From Cytophagales bacterium (GTDB taxonomy: Bacteria > Bacteroidota > Bacteroidia > Cytophagales > Spirosomataceae), in NCBI GenBank assembly GCA_013298865.1, contig JAAFJL010000018.1, positions 1 to 47,114 of the forward strand: a DNA stretch of 47,114 nt, written 5' to 3'. Each line of letters begins with the position of its first letter. Positions within the stretch are counted from its first letter, which is position 1. Shown here piece by piece: positions 1-8,934 of the stretch. The notes under the pieces were generated by a model. It searched no databases. It had not been told where the DNA came from and was given only the letters and a program-made list of their open reading frames with translations. A program made the position numbers and the translations under genes.

Positions 1-1
1 A

Positions 2-1075
2 CTACTCTGGCGTACCGTCGTCTTCAATATTTGGTTCAAGTGTGTCGATTAAAACAGTTTCATCACCTTTGATTTTTTCTTTGATTGCTTTTTCTAAAAC
101 ATCCATCAAATCTGGGTTTTGCTTTAACATTTCTTTTACAGAATCACGACCCTGTCCGAGACGTTCTGGACCAAACGAGAACCATGAACCCGCTTTTTTA
201 ACGATTTCTAATTCAACAGCCAAGTCTAAAACTTCTCCTACTTTAGAGATACCCTCGCCGTACATAATATCAAATTCTACTACCTTGAAAGGAGGAGCCA
301 TCTTGTTTTTCACCACCTTCACACGGGTACGATTTCCGACAACGTTATCAGCATCTTTAATTTGCCCAATACGGCGAATATCTATACGTACCGAAGAGTA
401 AAATTTAAGAGCATTACCACCAGTAGTTGTTTCTGGACTACCAAACATTACACCGATTTTGTCACGTAACTGATTGATAAACACACAACAACAACCAGTT
501 TTATTAATTGTACCAGTTAATTTTCTGAGTGCCTGAGACATTAAACGAGCCTGTAAACCCATTTTAGAATCTCCCATATCACCTTCTAATTCAGCTTTTG
601 GCACGAGAGCCGCCACAGAGTCAATCACACAAATATCAATTGCTCCAGAGCTAATCAAATGTTCTGCAATTTCGAGTGCTTGCTCACCATTATCAGGTTG
701 CGAAATCAATAAATTTGAAATATCAATACCCAATTTTTCAGCATAAGTACGGTCAAAAGCGTGTTCTGCATCAATAAATGCTGCCAAACCTCCTGCTTTC
801 TGTGCTTCTGCAATCATGTGCATTGTCAGAGTTGTCTTACCAGAAGATTCTGGTCCATATATTTCTACTACTCTTCCACGAGGTACTCCACCAATTCCAA
901 GTGCAATATCAAGACCCAGTGAACCCGTTGAAATTACAGGTACATCAAGGACTTTAGCATCAGACAAACGCATTACAGTTCCTTTTCCGTAGGCTTTGTC
1001 AAGTTTGTCAATCGTAGTTTGGAGGGCTTTGAGTTTTTCGAGTGCAGGATTCGCAGCAGCTTGTTCTTTTGCCAT
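2..1075 (-). CDS. recA: Recombinase RecA
   Basis: RecA is the DNA-dependent ATPase that forms filaments on single-stranded DNA, drives strand exchange in homologous recombination and stimulates LexA-type self-cleavage. The 357-residue protein is complete. It has the Walker A motif GPESSGKT at residues 74-81, a Walker B strand (IDICVIDS) at 146-153, and the L2/DNA-binding stretch starting [20 protein letters not shown] at 201-220. Length and order match the family. The C-terminal tail is acidic (EDDGTPE), as usual. It is transcribed away from an outer-membrane protein gene with a 151-nt gap between the starts. I see no clear TAnnTTTG box or SOS operator in that gap. Identification is secure. 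Confidence 0.99.
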   Translation of the reverse strand: MAKEQAAANPALEKLKALQTTIDKLDKAYGKGTVMRLSDAKVLDVPVISTGSLGLDIALGIGGVPRGRVVEIYGPESSGKTTLTMHMIAEAQKAGGLAAFIDAEHAFDRTYAEKLGIDISNLLISQPDNGEQALEIAEHLISSGAIDICVIDSVAALVPKAELEGDMGDSKMGLQARLMSQALRKLTGTINKTGCCCVFINQLRDKIGVMFGSPETTTGGNALKFYSSVRIDIRRIGQIKDADNVVGNRTRVKVVKNKMAPPFKVVEFDIMYGEGISKVGEVLDLAVELEIVKKAGSWFSFGPERLGQGRDSVKEMLKQNPDLMDVLEKAIKEKIKGDETVLIDTLEPNIEDDGTPE

Positions 1076-1226
1076 GTTTTTTGATTCTTATTTGTTGTTT
1101 TTGTAATACCTTATAATTTGAAAGGCAATACCAAATTACAATTTTTTAGAGGAAAAAATGATACTTTTTACTGATTTTTTGTGGAAAACATAAAATTTTT
1201 GACAGATTAGGGCTATTTTGCGAATA

Positions 1227-2342
1227 ATGAAAAAAATATACTTTAAAATACTTTCGGGGTTAATTTTTCTATTTAATTTTCCAATTTTTGGACAAATAGA
1301 TAATCAACATTTTGAAAATCATCAAATCATTGATTCGACTCAGAACCATCGTTTTCGCTTTGCTTTTGAAAGTTTTAGCTATATAAAAAATAATGAATAT
1401 TTTGGTGATATTGCGGATGGTTATACATTGTTCGGTAATGCGGTTTCTCCCAAAATCCAATATCATACTGCCAAAAATGTAGTTATTGAAACTGGTTTTT
1501 TCTTTAGAAAAGATTTTGGTTCAGAACAAGTTCATTCTCTCCAGCCAATATTTACTGTTAAAGTACAAAAAGATTCTTTACAGTTTTTATTCGGAAACCT
1601 TGACGGGCAATTAAATCATAAACTGATTGAACCACTATTTGATTTTGAACGTAGCATCAACAACCGACTGGAGAGCGGACTTCAACTAAAAAAAATCAAG
1701 AAAAATACCTTCTTTGATTTGTGGATAGACTGGCAAAAAATGATTTACCGTGATTCTCCTTTTTCAGAAGAAATTGTTGGCGGAATACATTGGGAAAAGA
1801 AGTTAAAGGCTTTCAAGAATACTCAGATTTCATTTCCTTTACAATTAACTTTGAAACATCAAGGAGGACAAATTAATAGCAATACAAATGCCATAGGAAC
1901 AATCAAAAATGTAGCATTGGGTGTAAAGTTTCTCTGGAAAAGTCCGAATGCTAATGCCTTTTTTAAAACTTTAGAAACTCAAAATTATTGGCTTGGTTTT
2001 TCTCAGGATGCTTTAATTTTACCTAATTTCAGACAAGGAAATGGGATATATTTAAACATTTTAGCTAAAACTAAAATTTTAGACTTGATGCTAAGCTACT
2101 ATAATGCTAACAAGTATCAATCTCAATTAGGTGGACGGTTATTTCAATCGGTAGGAGATGTTTACAGAAAACCTGGGCGTGTTATTGAGAATCGTAATCT
2201 TTTGGTTATCAGATTAATGAGAGATTATAAGTTAGCAGAATCACTTTGGCTAACAGCAAGATTTGAACCATATTTTGATTTCGGAGATAATCGTCTTGAC
2301 CACTCAGAAGGACTATATTTGAATTACCGACAGGTGTTTTGA
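1227..2342 (+). CDS. Secreted protein, probable outer-membrane beta-barrel, unknown function
   Basis: The function is not recognised. The 371-residue protein starts with a clear signal peptide (MKKIYFKILSGLIFLFNFPI, then FGQ), so it is exported. The mature part alternates polar and aromatic residues in strand-sized stretches (for example FFDLWIDWQKMIYRD and FEPYFDFGDNRL) with no hydrophobic helix, which suits a beta-barrel or beta-rich outer-membrane protein. The ATG at 1227 is preferred over the TTG at 1218 because it places MKK directly before the hydrophobic core. The gene is a single unit divergent from recA. It is followed at once by an intergenic inverted repeat (2350-2445) rather than an ordinary terminator. 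The secretion call is firm; the barrel call is inference. Confidence 0.7.
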   Translation: MKKIYFKILSGLIFLFNFPIFGQIDNQHFENHQIIDSTQNHRFRFAFESFSYIKNNEYFGDIADGYTLFGNAVSPKIQYHTAKNVVIETGFFFRKDFGSEQVHSLQPIFTVKVQKDSLQFLFGNLDGQLNHKLIEPLFDFERSINNRLESGLQLKKIKKNTFFDLWIDWQKMIYRDSPFSEEIVGGIHWEKKLKAFKNTQISFPLQLTLKHQGGQINSNTNAIGTIKNVALGVKFLWKSPNANAFFKTLETQNYWLGFSQDALILPNFRQGNGIYLNILAKTKILDLMLSYYNANKYQSQLGGRLFQSVGDVYRKPGRVIENRNLLVIRLMRDYKLAESLWLTARFEPYFDFGDNRLDHSEGLYLNYRQVF

Positions 2343-2349
2343 GAAAATA

Positions 2350-2445
2350 AGGACACAGAGTCGAGGAAGTTTTACACAAGGTATCACAGAGTTTCCTTTC
2401 TTAGTGTCACCCTGTGTTTAACTTTGTGAAACTCAGTGTCAACAT
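2350..2445. repeat. Quasi-palindrome of iterated ACACAGAG-type words
   Basis: The left side contains ACACAGAG, AGTTTTACACA and CACAGAGTTTCC. The right side, read on the other strand, contains ACACTGAGTTTCAC, AAAGTTAAACACAGG and GTGACACT. The two halves therefore pair imperfectly around about 2398. It fills the space between the stop codon at 2342 and the next start. It is one of several intergenic loci in this window built from repeated short words. Confidence 0.6.
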
Positions 2446-2473
2446 ATCGAACTCCCAAACTTTAAACATAAAA

Positions 2474-3538
2474 ATGCTTTACATCCAAAAACAAAATAAA
2501 AACCGTCGTCGTAGGAGAATTTGGACTATCATTTTCTTGCTTTTGGGTATCATTATTGTCTGGAATTGGACTTTTGTAAAATGGGGGTATCAAATGGCGA
2601 AAGGTGGCTTAAATGTTGCTTTCAATACAAGGACATTGAACGAAGTTTTGCAAGATAAGAACGTTCCAGATTCATTGAAACAAAGAATTTTATTAATTTC
2701 AGAAATTAAGAAATTTGGCATTGATTCATTGGGTTTGCAGGACAATCCAAAGGTTTATAAAACGCTTTTTGATTTGAAAGGAAAACCATTGGTTCGCCTT
2801 TTAACAGTTGCAGAACCTTATGAATTAAAGGCAGTTCCGTTCTTTTTTCCTGTGGTAGGTAGTTTTAATTACAAAGGTTTTTTTGATTCTACGATGTTGG
2901 TTCAAGAAGAAAGGGTCTGTAAATCAAAGGGTTATGATACAAACATGGGTCAGGCAGGGGCGTATTCAACGCTTGGTTGGTTGCCAGAACCAATACTTTC
3001 GAGTATGCTATATTATCAAGACGGAGATTTAGCAGATTTGATTTTGCATGAAATGACTCATGGCACAATTTTCGTAAAAGGTGACCATGAACTTTCTGAA
3101 AATTTGGCTAATTTTATAGGAGGTTATGGTGCTTTGCGGTTTTTAAAAGCCAAGTATGGCGTAAATTCTAAGCAAGTGAAAACCTACGAAGAACGAGACG
3201 TTTTTTGGGTAAAAAGAATAAAACATTTTAACCGAGGTGCTTTTAAATTAGACAGTTTGTACAAGACTTTTGATAATAAACTTTCGTCTAAAGAAAAAGA
3301 TACATTGAAGTATAATTTAATAGAAAAAATAGTCAGAACCAGGGATACGCTTTTTAAGGATTTGCCAAATTTAACAAAACCGAAATTTGACAAAAATAAA
3401 TTGCCCAATAATGCGTTTTTTGTGGGATTCCTGACTTATAATTCTAAGCAAAACGAATTTGAAACGCTATTCGACAAAAAGTTTAAGCGAAATTTTCCTG
3501 CTTTTTTGTCTTATATGAAAAATAAATACAACCAATGA
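2474..3538 (+). CDS. Putative membrane-anchored aminopeptidase (PF10023 family)
   Basis: This is a predicted zinc aminopeptidase of the COG4324/PF10023 family. The 354-residue protein begins with a basic cluster (RRRRR, residues 11-15) and one transmembrane segment at about 16-33, so the catalytic part is anchored and probably lies outside the cytoplasm. The zinc motif is HEMTH at 192-196. The downstream acidic ligand is E209 in SENLANF, the same spacing as the NES glutamate of the family. The ATG at 2474 is preferred to the GTG at 2414 because the extra 20 residues are encoded by the intergenic repeat. Its stop overlaps the next start by four bases (ATGA), so translation of the two is probably coupled. 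The substrate is unknown. Confidence 0.8.
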   Translation: MLYIQKQNKNRRRRRIWTIIFLLLGIIIVWNWTFVKWGYQMAKGGLNVAFNTRTLNEVLQDKNVPDSLKQRILLISEIKKFGIDSLGLQDNPKVYKTLFDLKGKPLVRLLTVAEPYELKAVPFFFPVVGSFNYKGFFDSTMLVQEERVCKSKGYDTNMGQAGAYSTLGWLPEPILSSMLYYQDGDLADLILHEMTHGTIFVKGDHELSENLANFIGGYGALRFLKAKYGVNSKQVKTYEERDVFWVKRIKHFNRGAFKLDSLYKTFDNKLSSKEKDTLKYNLIEKIVRTRDTLFKDLPNLTKPKFDKNKLPNNAFFVGFLTYNSKQNEFETLFDKKFKRNFPAFLSYMKNKYNQ

Positions 3539-4329
3539 AAAAGCCACATTTTCTTATCGGTTTTGCCACACTTTTACTGGGCTTTACCGCATCTCAGAAA
3601 GAAAGAGTTGTTGAACAAAATAGCTTCACAACGGGTGAACATATCGAGTACAGAGTACATTATGGATTTGTAAACGCCGCCGAAGCAGTTGTTGATGTTG
3701 ACAATAAAGTGCAGACTGTTAATGGGAGACCTTGTTACAAAGTCGTAGTTTTTGGGCGTACAACAGGTATGACAGATTGGGTCACGAAGGTACGAGATAC
3801 TTGGGCATCTTACATAGACACTGCTGCGATTTTACCACATCAGTTTTATACCAAGAAAATAGAAGGGAATTATCAGACTGAAGAGAGGGCTATTTTTGAC
3901 CACAATGCTAACACAGTGAAAACCTACGAGTTAGATGATGACCATGAGAAAAAATCGTTTGAAGTCCCAGACAATGTACAAGATGTAGTAAGTGGGTATT
4001 ATTTTCTGAGAACCGTAGATTTTGATAAAATGAAAGTAGGAGAGACGGTTCTGGTGAATGCTTTTTTTGATGGAGAAATTTATAAAATGCGTTTTAAATT
4101 GAGAGGGAAAGAGATTGTCAAAACAAAATTCGGGAAAGTTAATACCTTTAAAATTTCTCCGATGTTGCCTAAAAATGATTTCTTCCAAGACGAAAATTCA
4201 GTAAGACTTTGGGTGACCGATGATTCCAATAAGATTCCTGTAAGAATTGAAGTTGAATTAAAAATTGGCACAATAGATATGGATATTAAAAAGTATTCAG
4301 GTCTGAGGAATGAGATGAAGTTTTTGTAG
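3535..4329 (+). CDS. DUF3108 family exported protein
   Basis: The 264-residue protein resembles DUF3108 (PF11306), a periplasmic beta-rich family without an assigned reaction. Matching features are the opening FTTGEHIEYRVHYGFVNAAE (residues 31-50), the central DTWASYID segment, and the C-terminal IPVRIEVELKIGTI and SGLRNE. A short hydrophobic N-terminus (FLIGFATLLLGF, 6-17) suggests export or an anchor, though it lacks a clear cleavage site. Its start overlaps the aminopeptidase stop by four bases, making a two-gene operon. It ends at a bidirectional hairpin terminator. The shared operon suggests both act in the envelope, but nothing in the sequence gives the substrate. Confidence 0.75.
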   Translation: MKKPHFLIGFATLLLGFTASQKERVVEQNSFTTGEHIEYRVHYGFVNAAEAVVDVDNKVQTVNGRPCYKVVVFGRTTGMTDWVTKVRDTWASYIDTAAILPHQFYTKKIEGNYQTEERAIFDHNANTVKTYELDDDHEKKSFEVPDNVQDVVSGYYFLRTVDFDKMKVGETVLVNAFFDGEIYKMRFKLRGKEIVKTKFGKVNTFKISPMLPKNDFFQDENSVRLWVTDDSNKIPVRIEVELKIGTIDMDIKKYSGLRNEMKFL

Positions 4330-4370
4330 AAATTTCTATCTTCCAATTGTCAGAATAAGATATATTTCAC

Positions 4371-4407
4371 AAAAAAGCCCCAACAGAAGTTCTATCGGGG
4401 CTTTTTT
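4371..4407. terminator. Bidirectional intrinsic terminator
   Basis: Arms AAAAAAGCCCC (4371-4381) and GGGGCTTTTTT (4397-4407) pair perfectly around a 15-nt loop. Each strand carries a T-run after the stem. It serves both convergent genes, the DUF3108 gene and the OmpA-family gene. Confidence 0.85.
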
Positions 4408-4439
4408 GCATTAACGATGTTTTCCAGAGAGCGAAAAAA

Positions 4440-5795
4440 CTATTTTTCTCTAACACTAACAGCAATTCTACGATTTGCAGCACGCCCTTCCTCTGTATCA
4501 TTGCTTGCGGTAGGATGTTCAGCACCATAGCCTTCAGCTTCTAAACGCCCTTTGTCAATACCCGCAGCAACTAAAGCCGCCATTACGGTATTTGCACGGT
4601 CAGCAGAAAGTTTCATGTTCGATGCCGCCTTACCAACATTATCGGTATAACCACCAATTTTGATTTTCACTTTCGGGAATGCCTTCAAAATCGCAGCAGT
4701 TTTATCAACTTGCTCTTGTGACTCAGCTTTCAAAGTAGCCTTACCAGTATCAAACAACAAACGGTCAAAATTGAACCATTTTGCTTTGTCGATAGCAGCT
4801 TTGTCGTCCATGACAAATTTAACAATCTGATCTTCCAAAGAACCTTCTGGGACATTCAATTTTGTGCCATCAGGTAAAGAAATATCAAACATTTTCTTTG
4901 CACCATCTACAACAGCACCAGCCGTAGAAGCCAAAGAATCAGCAGCACCTGCTACTGCACCACCCACGGCATCTCCTGTAGCTTTCATGGTAGAATCTGC
5001 CATTGCCGCCGCATCACCAACTTTATTACCACAACCTTTCATGAAATAGAATGCTATACCACCGATAAGTAATAAAGGCAATAACCATTTCAAGAATCCC
5101 ATACCGCCACCAGCAGCATCTTCTACAACATCTTCAACTTTAGAAGCCGCTGCAGTTGCCGCAGATTTTGCAGTAGAAGCTGCATCAGAAACTGAGCCAG
5201 TTACAGCACCCATAGCAGCCGAAGCCAAACCAGAAGCACCCCCAAACATAGAACCCATACCTAATAATCCGCCTAATTTGTCACCTAAACCTTCAGGCAT
5301 TGCCGCAGCAACATGGTCTTTTTGGCTCGAAAGTAAACCCATTAAACCAGAAGCACCCAGTCCTTGTTCGCCTACTTGTTTGCCCAACATTCCCATAACC
5401 ATAGGAGCAGCCATACCTAATAATGAAGTGATGGAAGAATCTTTAACACCAGCAAAGCCCGAAAGCATACTAACAAGACCTCCAACTTTATCACCAAAAA
5501 GTGAACTAACAATACCCGATCCAGCCGACAACATACTCGAAGTACTGTCGCCACCGCCTAACATTCCTGCAATATTACCAAGCATTCCACCGTCATGACC
5601 ACCATCTTTCAACATCGAAAGCAACCCAGAAGCACCTTCTTCATTAGAAGCCTTGCTCATGACTCCACCCATAATTGCAGGGAGAATTCCACCCAAAGCG
5701 GATGAAGTTTTATCTTTGTCTTCGCCAATAAGATTGGCAGCCTGTGAAATAACCTCTGGTGTGAGGTTGTCTTTGAGTAATCCTAAAAGATTCAT
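4440..5795 (-). CDS. DUF937 / OmpA-domain membrane protein
   Basis: This 451-residue protein joins two modules. Residues 1 to about 190 are a Gly/Met/Leu-rich DUF937-type region (MNLLGLLKDNLTPEVISQAA and repeated GGLL/GMLG turns). An Ala-rich linker and one transmembrane helix follow at 234-252 (LLPLLLIGGIAFYFMKGC). A second Ala/Asp-rich linker leads to a C-terminal OmpA peptidoglycan-binding domain at about 340-450. That domain has FNFDRLLFDTGKATL (342-356), GGYTDNVG (381-388) and the closing NRRIAVSV (441-448). The OmpA domain normally holds the cell wall through diaminopimelate. There is no N-terminal signal peptide, so the internal helix probably inserts the protein with DUF937 in the cytoplasm and OmpA in the periplasm. 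The gene is monocistronic. Confidence 0.88.
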   Translation of the reverse strand: MNLLGLLKDNLTPEVISQAANLIGEDKDKTSSALGGILPAIMGGVMSKASNEEGASGLLSMLKDGGHDGGMLGNIAGMLGGGDSTSSMLSAGSGIVSSLFGDKVGGLVSMLSGFAGVKDSSITSLLGMAAPMVMGMLGKQVGEQGLGASGLMGLLSSQKDHVAAAMPEGLGDKLGGLLGMGSMFGGASGLASAAMGAVTGSVSDAASTAKSAATAAASKVEDVVEDAAGGGMGFLKWLLPLLLIGGIAFYFMKGCGNKVGDAAAMADSTMKATGDAVGGAVAGAADSLASTAGAVVDGAKKMFDISLPDGTKLNVPEGSLEDQIVKFVMDDKAAIDKAKWFNFDRLLFDTGKATLKAESQEQVDKTAAILKAFPKVKIKIGGYTDNVGKAASNMKLSADRANTVMAALVAAGIDKGRLEAEGYGAEHPTASNDTEEGRAANRRIAVSVREK

Positions 5796-6231
5796 TTGTA
5801 ATTGGGATTAATTTGGTTTAATGTAAAATTTAATAATTGAAAAGTATGCTTCGTTCTGACAGCTTATAATTGTCAAAAGAATGCAACATTAAAATTCTAA
5901 AATGAAAATTGTAAAAATTGATGCTCTAAATGGGCTAAATTGAAAATAATTTACAGATAATTAGAATGTACTAATTGTGTTAAATCTTGTGTTAAATCAT
6001 TACGAAAATCAAATGAATGTCGATAATGTTATTAGACTTTAAATTATTTTATTGATGGGTCAGTTATGAAAAGATTCTCAAAAATTGTATTTTTTTTTTA
6101 GAATACAATATTTTACCAATAAAATTGTAGTAAAAAATCAAAAAAATCCTATTTGTACCTATTTATCAAGGTAAAATAAAATCTAATTTTTCTCTATTTC
6201 AGGTGTTGAATCTTTAAAAAATACAATTTTA

Positions 6232-6262
6232 TTTGTTATTCAATTAAATAGGAGTACCTTTG
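6232..6262 (+). promoter_or_regulatory. Bacteroidota-type promoter for the DEAD-box helicase
   Basis: TTTG (6232-6235) and TACCTTTG (6255-6262) are separated by 19 nt, an exact match to the Bacteroidota -33/-7 consensus. Transcription would start near 6269. That leaves an untranslated leader of roughly 230 nt before the helicase ATG at 6500. A second TATATTTG box at 6459-6466 may give a shorter transcript. Confidence 0.75.
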
Positions 6263-6279
6263 TAAAAAATTAGTACAAA

Positions 6280-6378
6280 AAACATCCGAGCAACTCTTAT
6301 CTCACTTTCTTCGCAGAGTGCTTTCCTTATTCTCACATTGGCAGTGGGACTTTCGGCAAGAGTTAATTATGGATGTTT
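6280..6378 (+). ncRNA. Structured 5' leader (three-stem fold) of the helicase mRNA
   Basis: Closing stem P1a is AAACATCC (6280-6287) with GGATGTTT (6371-6378). After an internal loop, P1b is AACTCTT (6292-6298) with AAGAGTT (6358-6364). Inside lie P2, CACTTT (6303-6308) with AGAGTG (6315-6320), and P3, TCTCAC (6331-6336) with GTGGGA (6344-6349). Together they make a three-way junction that starts about 12 nt after the predicted transcription start. It could be an autoregulatory leader, a cold-sensitive element or an independent small RNA. I do not recognise it as a known riboswitch. Confidence 0.5.
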
Positions 6379-6499
6379 AGGGCATCATAATTAAGTGTAT
6401 CAATTAACAATCTCTATTTCGCTGCAATAATTCGTAGGCACTCCATCGGTGTCCTTTGTATATTTGTGTCTTTGGTATTTGTGGCGGGAACAAAACAAC

Positions 6500-8326
6500 A
6501 TGAGTCAATTATTAAGATTCGACGAACTTTCCCTTTCGCAGGAAGTTCAGCAGGCAGTAACCGATATGGGTTTCGAGACTGCCTCTCCAATTCAATCAGA
6601 AGCTATTCCATTCATTCTTGAAGGTCGTGACGTTATCGGTCAGGCACAAACGGGTACTGGTAAAACAGCAGCGTTTGGTATTCCAATGATTGAAAAAATT
6701 ATTCCTTTCGAGAAATCTGTACAAGGACTTATTCTTTGTCCAACTCGTGAGTTAGCTGTTCAAGTAACAGAAGAAATCAAAAAACTTTCTAAGTACAAAA
6801 AAGGCGTTTGGGTAACTACTGTTTATGGTGGTGATTCTATCGAACGTCAGATTAAATCTCTCAAAGCAGGGGCAAATATCGTTGTGGGTACGCCAGGTCG
6901 TGTAATTGACTTGATTGAAAGACGTGCTTTGAAATTAGAAAATGTCAAAATGGCAGTTTTAGACGAGGCTGATGAAATGTTGGATATGGGTTTCCGTGAA
7001 GACATCGAAAGTATTTTGGAAGAAACAAATGTGGACCGTCAGACAATTTTCTTCTCTGCAACTATGTCTAAGCCAATTATGGCTCTGACGACTCGTTACC
7101 AAAACGACCCGAAATTAGTGAAAGTAGTGAAAAACGAAATCACAAACGTGAATATCGAACAATTATATTACGACGTAAAAGGCAGAGCCAAAATGGAAGT
7201 AACGACTCGTTTGATGGATTTCTACGGCTTGAAGTTGGTTTTGGTTTTCTGTAATCAAAAGAAAAGAGTTGATGAAGTTGTAGAAGAGTTACAATTAAGA
7301 GGTTATGCTGCCGAAGGGCTTCATGGTGATTTACGCCAGCAACAACGCAATAACGTTTTAGCTAAATTTCGTGCTGGTCAGGTTTCGGTTTTGGTTGCTA
7401 CTGACGTTGCTGCACGTGGTTTGGACGTAGAAAACGTTGATGCTGTATTCAATTATGACATTCCATTAGACGAAGAATATTATGTACACCGTATTGGTCG
7501 TACTGGTCGTGCAGGTAAAACTGGTAAAGCATTTACTTTAGTAGTTGGTCCAGAGCGTAACCGTTTGCGTGAAATCATGAACTACACCAAAGTAAAAATT
7601 GACAAAGGTGTGATTCCAACTTTTTCTGATGTAGTAGGTGTGAAGAAAGGTATGTTCATCGAAAGAGTACGTGCCGCAGTTGAAGAAGGTGATTTGGAAT
7701 TATTCAATGATGTTTTAGATAACCTACACCATGCAGGTTTATCAACAGAACAAGTAGTTTCTGCTTTGGTAAAAATGAATATGGGTGTTGTGAAAAACGA
7801 ATTTGGTGATGAAAATCTAAGCGGAGACGACCGTCGTAATGACCGTTTTGGTCGTGATGGTGGAAGAGACTCAGGTCGTGATTCACGTGGAGGCGGACGT
7901 TTTGAAAGAGGCGGACGTAGCGATTACGGAAGAAGTGACGACAGAGGAGGTGACCGTCGTGGAAGTGGACGTTTTGAACCACGTGATGGCGGAAGACGTT
8001 CTGACTCAAATTCAGCCCCACGTTATGAAGATCGTGAGCGTGGTCCACGTACAGACAAAGCAGGTAAGCCTTACAAAAAAGACCCAGGAATGGTGAGAAT
8101 GTTCGTAAATATTGGTGCAAGCGAGAAAATTTCTCCAGCTAATATCGTTGGTGCATTTGCAGGAGAAACTGGAATGCCAGGAAATGTAATCGGACAAATT
8201 GATATTTTCGATAAATATTCATTCGTTGATGTACCAAAAGAATATGCACCAGCAGTGCTTGACCGCATGGCAGGAGCAACCATCAAGGGAAGACGTGTAA
8301 ACGTTGAGGTGTCAAAACCATCTTGA
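6500..8326 (+). CDS. DEAD-box RNA helicase with DbpA-type RNA-binding domain (DeaD/CsdA-like)
   Basis: This ATP-dependent RNA helicase probably acts in ribosome assembly and RNA decay, particularly in the cold. The 608-residue protein has a Q motif (FETASPIQSEAIP), Walker A AQTGTGKT at 49-56, PTREL, DEAD at 155-158, SAT at 186-188 and HRIGRTGR at 330-337. An Arg/Gly/Asp-rich low-complexity linker follows at about 445-530 (RDSRGGGRFERGGR), then a DbpA-type RNA-recognition domain at about 532-605. The ATG at 6500 places MSQLLRFDELSLS directly before the Q motif. The upstream GTG at 6449 lies within the leader and is rejected. A long leader precedes it and a strong terminator follows. The nearest named relative is DeaD/CsdA. 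Confidence 0.95.
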   Translation: MSQLLRFDELSLSQEVQQAVTDMGFETASPIQSEAIPFILEGRDVIGQAQTGTGKTAAFGIPMIEKIIPFEKSVQGLILCPTRELAVQVTEEIKKLSKYKKGVWVTTVYGGDSIERQIKSLKAGANIVVGTPGRVIDLIERRALKLENVKMAVLDEADEMLDMGFREDIESILEETNVDRQTIFFSATMSKPIMALTTRYQNDPKLVKVVKNEITNVNIEQLYYDVKGRAKMEVTTRLMDFYGLKLVLVFCNQKKRVDEVVEELQLRGYAAEGLHGDLRQQQRNNVLAKFRAGQVSVLVATDVAARGLDVENVDAVFNYDIPLDEEYYVHRIGRTGRAGKTGKAFTLVVGPERNRLREIMNYTKVKIDKGVIPTFSDVVGVKKGMFIERVRAAVEEGDLELFNDVLDNLHHAGLSTEQVVSALVKMNMGVVKNEFGDENLSGDDRRNDRFGRDGGRDSGRDSRGGGRFERGGRSDYGRSDDRGGDRRGSGRFEPRDGGRRSDSNSAPRYEDRERGPRTDKAGKPYKKDPGMVRMFVNIGASEKISPANIVGAFAGETGMPGNVIGQIDIFDKYSFVDVPKEYAPAVLDRMAGATIKGRRVNVEVSKPS

Positions 8327-8336
8327 TAGTTTAATA

Positions 8337-8381
8337 AAAACAAAAAGGGAGTTGGCTTTTAGCTGACTCCCTTTTTGTTTT
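8337..8381. terminator. Long bidirectional intrinsic terminator
   Basis: AAAACAAAAAGGGAGT on the left pairs with ACTCCCTTTTTGTTTT on the right. The inner TTGGC/AGCTG section extends the stem through two G-T wobbles to a TTT loop, giving about 21 bp in all. It separates the convergent helicase and RDD genes. Confidence 0.9.
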
Positions 8382-8425
8382 TGTATCGAAAATTAAACCT
8401 TTTTACAAAGTCCTACGATAGTTCT

Positions 8426-8875
8426 TTATTTCTTCACAACGGTTGTATCAGACCATTTGTCGTGCCAGCCAGTGCCTCCACCCAAAAAAGATAAATTGTC
8501 AAATGGAACTGCTCTCGATAAATTACGAGTGATTAAGACTGAAAATTCTGGTTTGTAACCGTCCGAAGTTACTACCTTTGTACCAGTAATTAATTTTCCG
8601 AGAGAACGACCGCCAGAAATTACTTCTTGGAAAGCCATAAAACACGCATAAAATAACAAAGTAAACAGACGGTCAACTAATGGATTAATGTCTTCTAATC
8701 CCTCAAAGACGTTACCCATGCCTAAAACGGCAGCAATTACGCCAATTGAAATTGCACCAGTAAAAAGTACGGCGTAAAAAAGGATTAAATCAATTAAAAA
8801 ATTAGCAAAACGTAAGCCTTTGTCAACAGGTACGACTTCTTCAATAATTTCTGCATCTTGTAGATACTCATTCAT
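8426..8875 (-). CDS. RDD family membrane protein
   Basis: This is a 149-residue inner-membrane protein of the RDD family (PF06271), whose members have poorly defined, possibly transport-related roles. It has the defining Arg and Asp in LRFANFLIDL (residues 21-30). There is a long hydrophobic span at 24-50 and a second at about 68-86. The conserved connector GGRSLGK sits at 88-94 and the family's C-terminal WHDKWSDTTVV at 137-147. The length is normal. It is a single gene between the helicase terminator and a 166-nt palindrome. I cannot assign a substrate. Confidence 0.9.
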   Translation of the reverse strand: MNEYLQDAEIIEEVVPVDKGLRFANFLIDLILFYAVLFTGAISIGVIAAVLGMGNVFEGLEDINPLVDRLFTLLFYACFMAFQEVISGGRSLGKLITGTKVVTSDGYKPEFSVLITRNLSRAVPFDNLSFLGGGTGWHDKWSDTTVVKK

Positions 8876-8934
8876 GATAATTGGGGGTTTTAAAAGATTA
8901 AAAAATAAGTGAATTTAAAGATAAATAAAACTGC

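Larger units (their letters stand above)
5796..6499. other. 704-nt gene-free gap with promoter and leader elements
   Basis: I see no coding potential here. The first 450 nt are very AT-rich. They hold several copies of an ATTGTATT/AATACAAT word (6084-6091, 6102-6109, 6122-6128, 6219-6226), two of which form an 8-bp inverted repeat. The last 245 nt hold the helicase promoter and its structured leader, listed separately. Confidence 0.6.

Noticed and set aside
42-401. 119-codon frame on the plus strand
   Set aside because: It lies antisense within recA, and the recA reading has complete motifs.
6280-6378. Known riboswitch, SRP RNA or 6S RNA
   Set aside because: I could not match the loops to conserved cores of those families, and the length is too short for 6S RNA. 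It is kept only as an unassigned structured leader.
7704-8120. 138-codon frame on the minus strand, rich in His and Leu
   Set aside because: It is the complement of the Arg/Gly/Asp-rich linker of the helicase. Composition bias removes stops there, and it has no family features.
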